Shown: piece after piece, positions 1 to 11,698 of the stretch
How the letters are laid out: each line of letters starts with the position of its first letter
Numbering within the stretch: the first letter of the stretch is position 1
Assembly (NCBI RefSeq): GCF_003073045.1
Contig: NC_037600.1
Coordinates: 14,958,352-15,022,351, forward strand
Direction of reading: 5' to 3'
DNA: 64,000 nt
Source: Pomacea canaliculata
Lineage: Eukaryota; Mollusca; Gastropoda; Architaenioglossa; Ampullariidae
Translations under genes and position numbers: made by a program
The notes under the pieces: model-generated
Database searches by the model: none
The model's input: the letters and a program-made list of their open reading frames with translations, nothing else
What the model was told of the DNA's origin: nothing

Positions 1-2
1 CA

Positions 3-2366
3 GACCCTGAGCACGAGGGACTCAGCGAAAATGAGGCTGTCAGAAATATGCTGGACAACTCGCCAGACAAACTGAAAGAACTCGTCAAGGTTGGCAGCCC
101 TTTGTGTTTTTCTTTCTACATTCCCACATCCTCCTCCTTTTCATCCTCTTTCGTCTATTTTATTTTCATCCCTATTGCCCCTTCTTTTGAATAATATGAT
201 GATTCCTAACTAGCGAAAGGCATTGCTGTTAAAGGTCTTCTACATTGCAAAATTCTATACAATATACTTTTTTTTCCGAGATATGAAGATACATATCTTC
301 AAACATTACATTGAACAGAAAATCTAAAACACAATCAGATTTGTACATGGAAACGATGATACTGCCAAGGTTTCATACAAGGGATAAAAGATAACAGAAT
401 TATTATGTAAATTAAGTGTTTCCATGGACAACTTTGGCATCACGAGTGTGGCCTTTTCCTGCGCATGGTACGGGGTCATTAATTTTGTTTAACCTTTTAT
501 TGAATGCTGTAAACAGTTGTTATAACTGTTATTTTTGACAGGGAGCAAATAATCGGTACATTGTCTTCAACAACAAGGGCACACCTCAGCAGAAGGCCAA
601 CCAGGTCAAAGATCTTCTGCTGTCGGTGCGCCAAGTGCTGCAGTTCAACGGTGGCAAGCCGTACACGAACTGTTTCTTGGAGAAGGCGGAGCAAATCATC
701 CAAGAAAGGGAGACTATTCTTGTCAGTCAGCTGCCTGAAATCCCAATGACAAGGAGAAGCAATCGAAGGTTAAAAGCTTCTACATGATTTTATCCTTTTT
801 TGAAAAAATTGTAATCCCATCTGAAAAGTCTACTAGAGTGAAGTAAATTTGCTTCTTACCTTCGCTTAATACATACAGTCTTAGCAAGAACTCAGTAGTA
901 ATAGCGGTCGTCCCCTGACCTTTTTTTTTTCCTTTTTTTTTCTTTTTTTTTTTCTGTTTTGGAGGTCGTGATGGGAGTGAGGTGTTAGAGACTTTCGTGA
1001 ACCCTTCTCAAGACCGAGACCTCTAGATAATCAGCAAACCCTTATCATACCCCCGTGTCTGTGTATGGTAGCGGGTGGGTAGGGGAGTGTTTCGGATTTT
1101 TCTGACTCTTTAAGTGTACGAAGATGTTTGTAAGCTTGAATTTTATTAACTATGGGAGGTTGTTCACTGTTCACTGAGATTTCACAGTATTATGAGCCCA
1201 GTCCATGCTATTTCTGTTCGGCCTTAAAGGGATTCTAAAGGCAAAATAAAACTGCTTAGAATCGTGTAAAGAGTAGGATAACTTTGAATCTCGTCTATTT
1301 ATATGTGTGCTCATGTGGAAAATGTTGAGGGTTTTTTAGTAGAATGTTGTGTTTAATAAGAGAAATTACACGGGACTCTTTGTTTGCTTCCACGATGTCT
1401 CGTTCTCCGTCACGTGACCCTATGACGTGTGGTTTCCATAGTGACAACCATGCCTCGAGAATGTGCTGCACACGATTGCCACAAAAAGATGGAAAAGATT
1501 CAAAATTTTCTTTTCATCGTAGGGTCACGTGACGGAGAACGAGACTTCGTGGAAGCAAACAAAGAGTCCCGTGTAATTTCTCTTATTAAACACAACATTC
1601 TACTAAAAACCTTCAACGTTTTCCACATGAACACACATATAAATAGACGAGATTCAAATTTATCCTACTCTTTACGCGATTCTAAGCAGTTTTATTTTGC
1701 TTTTAGATTCCCTTTAAGCTTAAGGTTGCAGATAATACAATTAAGATAAGCACGCCAATCACAAGAACATTTATGGAAATTTTCTTCAATCTATGCATCC
1801 TGCCATTTCAATCCACCTAAGGTGATATAAGTTACACTCCCTTGACCGAAGTTGTAACTGAAATGAACAGTTTTTATCAACATGTACTGTGTACGATACT
1901 TGATTGGCTTGTGTAAGTTTTCAGAACATGTTTACGGACACATGACCGAATAGATAAGAAAATTTTATTTTCATTGTTATTTGCGTCTTGGAATAGCTTT
2001 TTTGTCTGCCCATGGCTTACAGCTCTCTTCCGCTTCTTCTTCCAATTGTCTCCCCTATGTCTCCTGTTCCTTCTCCCTCATGTGACGTGTATTCTATGTG
2101 TGACATGCAGTTAGTCTGGGCTACCTGTACATATACCTCATTGCTTATTCAGATCATGTAATAGTTTGTTCCTCTACCTTTTCCCTACTTACAGAAATTC
2201 TTCCAAAGAGTTGGAGAGGAAGCGTTTGGCACGCGACTTCGTTCGAGAGGAGCTGGTCCAGGAGTCGCCGGTTCTGAAGAACATCAAAAAAGCCCTGCAC
2301 AAGGCCTTCAAGGTGTTCTTCATGAACAGCGCCCCACGCCAGGGACAACGATGCTGTATTTTATAA
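3..2366 (+). CDS. GIMAP/AIG1-family GTPase, 3' end only (three last exons)
   Basis: Exons 3-89, 542-768 and 2195-2366 join in one frame (phase 0, then phase 2). The first visible exon ends LKELVK, the next starts GANNRYIVFNNKG, and the last ends at a stop after QRCCIL. NNRYIVFNNKG, followed by an amphipathic Lys/Glu-rich helix, is the typical region after the GTPase core in GIMAP proteins. The G1-G4 motifs lie upstream, outside the window. The same exon boundaries and phases occur in the neighbouring gene at 4187-11438, so the two are probably tandem duplicates. The last four residues, CCIL, fit a CAAX prenylation box; a final Leu usually favours geranylgeranylation. That would place the protein on a membrane. 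Family assignment is by recognition of the conserved segment. The prenylation and any immune role are inferred. The gene is truncated by the window edge. Confidence 0.85.
1224..1717. mobile_element. Kolobok-like foldback DNA transposon with TTAA duplications
   Basis: The element runs from 1228 to 1713 and is flanked by TTAA at 1224-1227 and 1714-1717. Its ends read AGGGATTCTAAA inward and match as an inverted repeat. The whole left arm (1228-1421) pairs with the right arm (1521-1713) with few mismatches, giving a hairpin with a loop of about 100 bases. The loop contains an ATG at 1450 that opens MPRECAAHDC, followed one frame away by KFSFHR. These are the hallmarks of the start of a THAP zinc finger (M-P-x-x-C-x-A-x-x-C ... 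FH). TTAA target sites plus a THAP domain are known for Kolobok transposases; piggyBac also uses TTAA but lacks THAP. It lies in the last intron of the first GIMAP gene and cannot encode a transposase itself. Confidence 0.75.
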
Positions 2367-2995
2367 AGATGTGTCTCGTGATAAGAAACTACTGACAAAA
2401 AAACGTTCGTCGAATTTTATAAGGGTGCGTCTAACGGAATGACAGGAAAAAAAAGTTTGTTGCATCTTATAATAGTACTTTTTGTCAAATTATACGACGG
2501 GGACAATTTTGGCGCATGCCATCATGAATCTGTATCCCCTGATGGCTCGCAGACGATTTTTTTGAACTAACTTCTAGAACGAGGCTATTGACATAACAGC
2601 TTCCGGTTTAGCGAACGACGACAAGGGCTCATTCATGCTAGAGGCCGTTCAGACAAAAGTTTCAATCTGTTGAGAGACAGGACTTGTTTGAAGCGGAAGT
2701 CTGTCTGTCAATTGCTCGCCGAGACTAGCAGCGGAGAACTTCTCTAGAGGCCGAGCGTTGGTCTCGGCATACAGTCAGCCATCCACCTATACATGTCCGA
2801 GGTACCATCGTATGAGATTAATAGAACAATTACCTTCGATCTCTTCGTGTCAGGAACGTACGCTCACACATAATTTTGCGGGGATCAGAGACTTTCAGGA
2901 GTTTCATGATGTTTCATTCGTAATTGAAAGCCAAAAAAGTCCGTCTACTGACAAGTGATATGTTTTGGAGGCATTAATAAAGTTTTAATAAAAAC
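2367..2995 (+). other. 3' UTR of the first GIMAP gene
   Basis: No coding signal is visible between the stop codon and a polyadenylation hexamer AATAAA at 2976-2981. A second hexamer-like AATAAAA follows a few bases later. The transcript probably ends near 3000, just before a TG/GA microsatellite at about 3018-3048. Confidence 0.5.
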
Positions 2996-4079
2996 AATGG
3001 CAATGACCGAAATAAGACTCGTGTGTGTGTGTGTTTTAGAGAGAGAGATGATATCATTTATTGATTCAAGCACATTTCAAGGATGAGAAAATCCTTCCAG
3101 TGAGTCTAGACAACATACGAATAAAATCTGGAGAACATATTCGGAACATACTACAAATGTTAATCAAAATGCAAACATCTGTCAAAGACTATATATAAAC
3201 ATGGTCATCTAAATAGGTATATACTTACATATTCAAAGCCTCCACCCCTCACCAACACACAAATATTTCTTTCAATATAACCTATCATTTCTTGCACTCC
3301 TCACTCACGTAATACAAAATCTTGTACAACCCTGACAACCCATTTTCTCCCCTTAAACCTCTCCCCTTGCTCCATCCTCCAACTTCCATATACACAATTG
3401 TACTCCTGGGTAAATAGACGAGGTTCATGAATACGAGACCAGAGTTCCCCGTACTAAGGGAAGTAATAATGAGCTATCGAACACGCGAGCTGGAAAAGTT
3501 ATCTTTCTTACTTTTGTAGCCCACACTCAACATTGAAGTTCTAAAATAATACAATCAATTAATCCTGTTATTTTTTATGGATCCAGTTTATCAAAGGTGA
3601 ATACAGTATGTTCATACATTACATGATTTTTATATGGAAAAGTTCTGCAACAAAATATTGAAAATAATGATATTTTCCCACAGCCAAACACATTATGCTA
3701 ATCATTTAACTTAAAGAATCCGCTTGTTTTTCCTCTTTATTTTGTACGTGTAGTTTTCTTTTACATTTGAAAGCAAGGAATTATATCAAATTAATTTACT
3801 CGTTCAGCGTTTTGTGTTTTGTTCGACATCGTCTGCTTTGTTTTGAATCTACAAAAGTTATCCCCTCCTGTCTTTCTAAGGATCATTCGTTGTTTTGAAT
3901 GACTTGGCATGTTTACATTCCGTAAATTATAATACTACAGTGCTTTAATACTGTGGATGAAAGACAAGGTCACTACATTTATTGTATGAGATCTATCTAG
4001 TAACATAATAAATGTCCTACGAACAAATCTTTGAAGGCGATGAGGAAGATATAATTAAACCACGAACTTATATCCCCAA
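2996..4079. other. Intergenic DNA between the two GIMAP genes
   Basis: AT-rich sequence with a (TG)n/(AG)n microsatellite near 3018-3048. I see no exon supported by splice sites and reading phase. A short stretch from about 3055 may be an old repeat, but I cannot assign a family. Confidence 0.4.
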
Positions 4080-4190
4080 ATAAACTACGGCAATTACGTC
4101 ATGATCGATGGATCTCCGAGACTGGGAAACCCCTTTCTCCGTCGACGTCGTTTCGGCACCTCGCTAACATAGCAAGAGTATGACTGATGA
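4080..4190 (+). promoter_or_regulatory. Candidate promoter and first exon of the zinc finger-GIMAP gene
   Basis: This stretch is locally rich in CpG (for example GTCGACGTCGTTTCGG) inside AT-rich flanks. It ends with ATGA followed by a strong splice donor GTGAGT at 4191. The ATG at 4187-4189 plus one base gives phase 1, which is what the exon at 5565 needs; the protein would start MRQDTWEC. An ATG seven bases earlier is out of frame and would be a very short upstream ORF. The start is inferred from phase and composition only; a cDNA would settle it. Confidence 0.4.
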
Positions 4191-7100
4191 GTGAGTTTTG
4201 TTTGTTCTTTTAATGAAATATATCTTATCTCTAGATATTTCTATCTTTCACTTTTAATATCTCGTTTAGTCGTGATCACATGCTTCACCAGCAATTTTAG
4301 TTTATCAGCTCATTGCCAGATGCACGTCTACACATTTTATTTTTCGCTTTTTTTTTCAAAGTTCTTCCAAGATACAATAATAAGCTCAGTGACAAATGCT
4401 ACAGCAATAATTGATATGCATGGGTGTATATACATAGTGTTTATATTTATGTTCGTGCAGGGATACCTGATTCTTACTCAAAAGCATGGATTCAAGAGGT
4501 AAATTGTTTCATTACCTTCGCCATCCGTAACGAATTCTCTGGTGTTAGTGTCTGTAACAGGCTTTTTTTTTTTTACATGGTGGGGTTGTTAGCCCTACCA
4601 CAACCTAATTTACCTCCAGGTGAGATGTCCACCTTAGTCGCCTCTTACGACATGCCTGGCTGGATGGCCCTATTCTTACAATGCTCGCTATAGGCAAGCA
4701 TACCCAGGGGTCCCACAGGGCTCAAGAGGTAACTAGCACTCCCATAATTGCATGAGATATATAATTACAAATAAATAACTTGTTTAACTGAAGTTTTGGT
4801 ATCTTTTAATGAATTTATTCTTCATTAATTATTAACATAAAATAAATACTTTCAATTGCAATGTAAATAAATTATATAATGCAGTCAAACTGCTTGTGTA
4901 GTCAAACAATAATTATTGCATGTCCTACATGAAACAGTATCTTTAGTCATAATAATTGTAAGACTGATTGACCAATTGAGTATTATTGTAAGGTATACAT
5001 ATATGTATCTTCCAGTGTTGCATCCATTATGTATTGTGTACAAATAACAAAATGTAACTAACCCAAAATGACAAGGTACTTTACAGGATTTTAACTTTAA
5101 AATAGTAGATGGTAAAGTTATTTAGATGGATCTGCCTGAATGCAGGATTATTGAATGTGTTAAGCACCATATAAGCACACACATAAAAGAAAAAACAAGA
5201 GGAAAAAAGACCAAAGTGAAAAACAGCAGTTGGTGGTGGACTGGGTGGTTAAAGCTCCTGTTAACATAACAATGAGAACTGGGTAGGGTCTTGGCTCCAA
5301 CATGCTTCTCTCTGGAGGTGATACCCTTGCCCACTGCTCCTTTTTACCTTTGTTGATAAACCATGTGCCTATCACTGGTGAGAGCTGTCCAGTCAGTAAG
5401 CAAGTTTCAAGCACATGTCCTATTCCTTCTACTCTTGTCAAGCTTACTTTTCCTCATGCAGTATGAAACTTTACACTGTTGTTATCATCTGTGACAGGAT
5501 GATTTTGAAAAGAAATGTTTCTTAAATGTAAAGTTGAATCATTGAGGTTTTATTTCTGACTTAGGGCAAGATACATGGGAATGCTCAAGGTGTACTTATC
5601 AGAACAGCATTGGTGTGAAGGAGTGTCAGATTTGTCATCAGCAACTGGGGCTTCACAATAAGTCATCATGGCAATGCACAAACTGCACTATGTTTAGCAC
5701 TGATCCTCACCAATGTGAAACATGTGGTCAGCCACGATTGCTTGAAACCATTCAGACTGGGCAAAAACATAATGACACCGAAGAACAGGCCTCAAATAAT
5801 CAGACACAAGAAGCAGGGTCAAAGGGAAGATTTGAACAAAGCAAGAATTCAGACAGCTCTGCAGGTAAAAGGAACAGCATTTTACACTAAGCTGATAGAT
5901 TGTTATGAGTATGTACACTCAGGAATCATTTGGTCATGAACTGCTAAAGTCAGGTATCAATTACTTTGTCACAAGGTAAAATAATTTATTAACATTGATG
6001 ATACATGTATATAGTAAACTAATGTTTTTACTATTTTTTTAGCTTTTTTTTTTACCCAAGTTTTTTTGTATTGCTCTTGATTATATCTTATAACTCTCAT
6101 ATGCTATTGTAGATAGCAATGTAAGGTCATTGCCTCTGTGGCTATAGCAAACTCTATTACTCAGCTGTCCAGTAAAAATTAGGATTTAACATACTAAATG
6201 CCATTTTCTGTGGAAGCCGAATGTGTTTTTACCTTAAGTGGGTGTGGTTACCATGACTAGACTAGCATTCATTTCATGCCTTGGTATATCTTGCACCAGT
6301 TTCTTTCTGCACAAGTCTAAAAAAAAGGTGATAGTAAGAAAAAGTAAGGATATGAACTTGACTCTTTGTATAAATTATATGAATAAATTATAAATAATAA
6401 TAATTATTACAATGAATTATTAACTGCTTGGCACTTTGTAAGGTTTTAATAATAAAAAACTCTGTTACTGAGGGGCAGGCTGGTACTGTAAGAAAAAAGA
6501 CTGCAATAACTTCAATGCTGTTGAGCTGTATCGGTGCAGCAAATGTGATGCTGTCAAACCATACCTGACATCTGCAACTCCACCACCAGTAAGACGGCCT
6601 ATTAGAATTGCATCTGGTGAAGAAAAAAATGGTAACATGCGCCACATGCCTGATGCCAATCAAGACTCTGATGAAAGGACAGGTTATCAGCACCAGGCTG
6701 CCAGGTTAGATGCAGAGAGGTGGAACATATCTTCCAGTGTGGATACTGCACTGACACTAGATGAAACTAGTAAGTCTCCATACAGTCACATCAGTTTGAT
6801 GGATTCATGTGCTGCCAGGATCAGACCTGCTTCCGCTTATCGCTCTTACCTGTATGGTAGCTACAAAGCTCTTCCACTTTTATCTTTCTTTTGCCAACTT
6901 AAGCTACCCCACATATTACACCGAGTGCTTCCTTCTCTGCTTCAGCTGTTGCCGCCATGTTTTCCTTGTCTTCCTGTTTTCCTTCTTGTTGTTTTTACTG
7001 TGGAGCTGTCCTCTTGTCTGTGTACTTGATTGATCCGTCTCCAGATCTAAACATTACAATTGGTTCCTTGTCTTTTATTTGCACATGCAAGGAGTTCCTT

Positions 7101-10100
7101 ATTGGTTATCTTCTGTGGCTAGCAAATTTACAGGATTCTTCTCAGGCTAGTGATATGGAAAGATGATAATTTTGTCATATCCATTTATGTCATTTTCCAA
7201 CATTCTGAATCATGAAACAAAGTTAGGAGTATGCAGTTCTTTTGAGTGTGGTTGCTGTAGAGTGCTGATTTCCAGATTTTATGCTTACTCTGCAAAACAT
7301 TCCTTGCTGTACTGAGTCTGTTTTGTATATAATTTCCAGCTCCTCCATTACTTCAAACAACACTGCCAAGACATGGGGATTTTATCTTTTATCATGGCTG
7401 TCTACTCCAACTGGGTTAGGATTTGGGATGTTTAATGTCACTTTTTCAGTTTTCTTCTTGCTGATTGTCAGTTGCACTGGACTAGCATTTATTTCTAGAT
7501 GTTATTTTTTTCCCTTGCATATGATGAGACAACAAAGCAAGATTGTCTGCATACTAGAACGAGTCTTGTCATGGTGATCCTAGCTCACTTGATAACTTGG
7601 GATTTTGTTGTGTACTCTGTTTCATCACCCAGTACGTGGATATATTGACGAGCACTGCCAATGACAGGCAATCCTGGCTAACTAAGCAATAAAAATAACT
7701 AATCATTATTATTATCATCATCATAATGTCATGCATAGATAAAAGCCAGAGATTGTATTAGATTTTGGGATGCATATTATTACCTTTTTTTGTCCATTTT
7801 TTACCTAAAGTTAGACAACAAAAACTTTTGCATCAGAAGTCACAGTTGATGATCTTGGTTAAAGCTCAAGGTTTTAATGAAGAAGTTTTTTTTTCATCCC
7901 CCAGCCATTGACTTTCCAGACGAAGAGTGCCGCATAGTTTTGGTAGGAAAAACTGGCAGCGGTAAAAGCTCCACAGCTAATACTATTGTTGGTCTAGAGA
8001 GATTTAAGGTTAGTCCTGCATTCAGTTCCACGACGACAAATTGTCAGCGTTATAGACAAGATTGCTTTGGCGTGCCAGTAGAGGTGAGTATTCAGTTGTC
8101 ATTAACTCAGTCAATATGGACATATTGATGCAATTGAGCTGTTGCTATAAAGACATTCATATTTGCAGGTGCTAGCTAGCTGTATAGGAAGAGTTGATGG
8201 ATGATGCACATTGACAGAGTGAAATCAAAAGAGACGTGGCACACCATTTCGCGCAGTCTTAGAGGATTTAGATTATGCAACTGAAATTAATATTTAATCA
8301 TTAAAATTTGATGGTTTGATTTCAATGGTATCACTGACAATAACATCAGCATACATAACAAATGTGTTGTGTGGATGAATAATATAGTGGAAATATACTT
8401 CAAGTTGAGGATCCTTCATTAGTAAAACTAATGATTCCCCAAGTATGCAGAAATAATCCTGTGAAAAAAATAAAAGGGATCTTTACTGAGTTACAGGTTG
8501 TGGACACACCAGGACTTTTTGACACAAGCTTAGATGAGGAAACCGTTATACGAGAGATTGCCAGGTGTGTGGCAATAGTCTCCCCTGGTCCTCATGCACT
8601 TATCCTGGTCCTTCGCCTTGGTATTAAGTTTACTGAGGAGGAGAACAAAGTGGTGGATCGGGTTCGGGACCTTTTTGGGGTGCAGCTAATGAGGTATCTC
8701 ATCATCGTTTTCACTTGCGGAGACACTCTGGCTGAAGGCGACAGTGTGGACGATGATGAACTGACATCTCTAAAGAAGATGCTTGAAACTTCACCACCTA
8801 AGCTGAAGCAGCTTGTGGAGGTAACACACAGCTGATTATATTAAGCTTTCAAGATAATGTGACACAGGGACCCAGAAAAATGACAGAATAACAAAAATTT
8901 CGTGATAAAATTACTTATGCCAGACATATCTTTTGGTTTCAATTTTTTTCCTTCGTATTCCTTTCCGCCCCTAGTGGAGCATAGGGCCACAACTTTGGAG
9001 TTGCAGTTTTTGTAGGAGGGGTTGTTTTACGGGGTGGGGTTGCTAGCCCCACCCTCAAGCCTCCTTCTTCATCCGGGCTTGGGACCGGCAGGTTACCCGG
9101 GGGTGTTTCCAGGCGGAGTTCAATTTTTTTTTCTTTAGAAAGACTAAATTGTTAAAATAAAGTCACTAAAATGCTTCCAAAATTTCAGCAGCTACTGAGA
9201 CAGTGTCAGGATTTATTGATTTGGTGGACCCTTTCTCTTAATTATCAAATTATCTTTCTCAATCCTGTATGAACAGTTTCCTCCATTTGCTATATAAATC
9301 ATGTGGAGATTTTTATATTGCTTTACTGAAGAACACATGTTTAGCATATGTGCCTCCAGTAACAAGGATTTTCCATGAACTTTTATGTCAAAGGAACAAT
9401 AAACAGAGCAGATTGATTATCATTGTTATGGATAATTAGTGTGGAGGACAAAACTAACCATTTGACAAATTATCAACTATATGAGACTTACACCTTGAGA
9501 GGAGTTAAAAGTTACAACAAAAAATCCAGTGTTCGTAAATAAAATGTTATTTTTCTGGAATGAATTATCAGCCTTCATCCATTCCACTTCCTGTTTCTTT
9601 GCAGTCAGTAAATGACCGCTATGTTGTATTTAACAACAAGGGCACACTAGAACAGAAATCAAGGCAAGTCAAGAAGCTTCTGCTGACTGTCAAGAAACTT
9701 TTGTCGGTTAATGGAAACAAACCATACACAACTGAAAAGTTGAAGCAAGTGGAAGAAATCATAAAGAAGAGAGAACAGGAATGGACTCAGGAGTTATATG
9801 GAAAACAATTCAAGTTGGTCTTTACTTTTTGTAAAAGTGTTATTGCACATGTGTATGACGGTTTATAGATCATTCTGCGTGGCTAGTATATACTGTTTTC
9901 ATTGTGAGAGAATGTTTTTAGTTTAGTGGGGTGGTGTACATGAAGAATCTTGATATTTAGGATCAGTGTGGTTTTCTCCCAAGTCATATCACCCCACAGC
10001 ATGAGTTAAATCGTCCCAGCTGTGACCATTTCGTTTCAGATATAAGACCATTTCTTCCCAACACCAAAACGTCAAATCATCCCAGGCCAAAAGACGAATA

Positions 10101-11438
10101 GCTGACCGATGACATAAATAGCTGTTAACGTCAGGTATTACCGAAAGAGCCACACGTTGTTTGAACAATATAGATCCGCAAGCTCAGCTGCCTATTTTAA
10201 AACAATACGTTTATCCACCATTTTGATAAGCAAAAGTGCTGATGATGTATCATACAATGGTGAATAAATGAGATTTTTCTCTTTAAACAATATTTTATCT
10301 TAAAGATTTTGTCGTCATTTTATTGTGAACTTTTATTTAGGCTTTTTTGTATGCGTTATTTGGGCCGGGAATGATTTAACTTTTCAGTGTTGGGACAAAA
10401 TGGACAGAGCCGCTACGATTTGACCAAAGATAATAAATACTATCTTTGATTGGACTCATGCTGTGGGGCGAAATGTTCGGTGACTCTAAGTGTTGGTGGG
10501 TTTGAAAACAAGAGTCCTGCCATTTCATTATTATTTAATTTGTTCTGGGAGAGACCGAGTGATGAAGAATTTGGAGAAGGCTTGGAGGGGAAGGAAATTA
10601 GGGTACTTATCAAAACATCGGATGACCAGTCCTATGCCTCCAACCAGACATTTTATTTGCTAAAATGAGATCCAAACTCACAAGAGTCGGTTCGCTCTTT
10701 ACCACTGGGGCATAGTCACTATTCTACTTTTTTTTATTCATATAGTGCATTCCTATAGAGTATAGAGGAACAATAAGTTTGCCTTACAAAAGCCAATAAC
10801 GGAGGACCCCTTAAACCTAGTTCGCGCTAGACAAAAATCGCGTGAGGTCACGTCGTTCGCTTTGCTCAATCCAGACAATAACCCTACGCCCTATGTTATT
10901 ATTTATTTTTTGTATAACGCTGCCGATAGCTTCTTAGCGGCTTCAGAGTCTGCTTTTACTTGTTAACTGGGCCCACTACTGCTGGCCCAGGTAAGAGAAT
11001 TTAATGTGTTTGGTCACTGACGCCGTCACCTAAGGCGGTCTTTTCTATTTACGAGTGTTGTCCGCGAATTAGACGAGAGAAATTCGATTGACCTTTCTTC
11101 TCTGGCCTCAACGATGGAAATTCTCTGCCCTCTCTTTGCAAGCTGGGTCTTGGAAGCTTTTATTTCTAGCCCCAAACCCCACATTTTTTTAGAAATACCT
11201 CGTGTTAACTCCCTTTATAATTTGTAAAACACTTTTAAACAAATATTTTTTACAATCTTTCAGATCTGGACCACAGCTGCGGCAGGCACGGGATTTCATA
11301 CGAGACGAATTTACCACAAACACGCCACTCCTGGAGAAGATAATAGAAATACTAAAGCCTATCTTGTCGACATTTCTGAAGCAGTTGGTAACTCTTCTTG
11401 CAGTGAGAGTTGCTAAAAGTTCTTGCAACATTTCTTGA
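4187..11438 (+). CDS. RanBP2-type zinc finger-GIMAP GTPase fusion protein
   Basis: Exons 4187-4190 (candidate), 5565-5864, 6479-6769, 7905-8083, 8497-8820, 9605-9813 and 11264-11438 join without a stop, giving about 493 residues. The first large exon has two zinc fingers, WECSRC...CQIC and WQCTNC...CETC. The second has a third, WYCKKKDC...CSKC, with a four-residue first spacer as in FUS-type fingers, then a linker of about 70 polar residues. The GTPase follows: G1 GKTGSGKSS, a Thr-rich switch I, G3 DTPG and the GIMAP G4-like FTCGD. After it come NDRYVVFNNKG and a Lys/Glu helix, as in the neighbour. The C-terminus ends SSCNIS with no CAAX box; a hydrophobic helix precedes it. The GTPase family is clear; zinc-finger targets (ubiquitin or RNA) and an immune role are inferred. 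The start is uncertain. Confidence 0.85.
4570..4722. repeat. Interspersed repeat, copy A (GGTGGGGTTG.TAGCCC family)
   Basis: The core GGTGGGGTTGTTAGCCC, followed by a CAACCT-rich stretch, recurs at about 9028-9110 as GGTGGGGTTGCTAGCCC. The copy here continues with a segment reading TTAGTCGCCTCTTACGAC. It looks like the end of an old retroposon, but the family is not determined. It lies in the first intron of the zinc finger-GIMAP gene. Confidence 0.45.
5215..5450. repeat. Possible tRNA-related SINE remnant
   Basis: The stretch GGTGGACTGGGTGGTTAAAG resembles a decayed tRNA-type A box in its spacing to later sequence, and the reverse strand is open but makes no recognisable protein. It is an intronic segment of the zinc finger-GIMAP gene. 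The assignment is weak. Confidence 0.3.
8970..9125. repeat. Interspersed repeat, copy B (GGTGGGGTTG.TAGCCC family)
   Basis: This GC-richer block in an AT-rich intron starts near CCGCCCCTAGTGGAGC and shares the GGTGGGGTTGCTAGCCCCACC core with the copy at 4570-4722. It sits between the fourth and fifth large exons of the zinc finger-GIMAP gene. Confidence 0.45.
9992..10468. mobile_element. Imperfect foldback (MITE-like) element
   Basis: Both ends carry the same 15-base inverted repeat: CCCCACAGCATGAGT at 9992-10006 and its complement at 10454-10468. A second paired block lies inside: the left reads CCCAACACC...TCAAATCATCCCAGGCC near 10055-10095 and the right carries its diverged complement near 10360-10405. 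The middle is AT-rich and codes for nothing I recognise. No clear target-site duplication is visible, so the superfamily is unknown. It lies in the last intron of the zinc finger-GIMAP gene. Confidence 0.5.
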
Positions 11439-11698
11439 AAGAAAACTGGGTTAGCATGACGGTGATAATATTTAATTATTTAACTTTCGACAGGCCAGTG
11501 TAACAGGGTCTTTGCTCTTTTCTGAAAGGGAAAGCGCATAATTCACTTCTCCTTTATGCTAGGTTGTTATTGCTTTATATGCAAGGTGTGTGTGAAATTT
11601 GCGTTGCGTAGGCATTGTACTGTGCGTTGTGGATGTGCGGTCTTGCCAGTTACACTCTTTTGTGACCAGTGTGTTACTAAACGGATTTAATATTCTTG

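Noticed and set aside
4461-4498. A 38-base segment with good splice edges upstream of the zinc-finger exons
   Set aside because: It meets a stop in the only frame that would fit both a phase-1 entry and the phase-1 exon at 5565.
5160-5441. Minus-strand open frame of 93 codons
   Set aside because: Low-complexity hydrophobic end, no domain, lies in a probable repeat within an intron.
10450-10668. Plus-strand open frame of 72 codons
   Set aside because: Overlaps the end of a foldback element and lies in an intron; no domain and no splice support.
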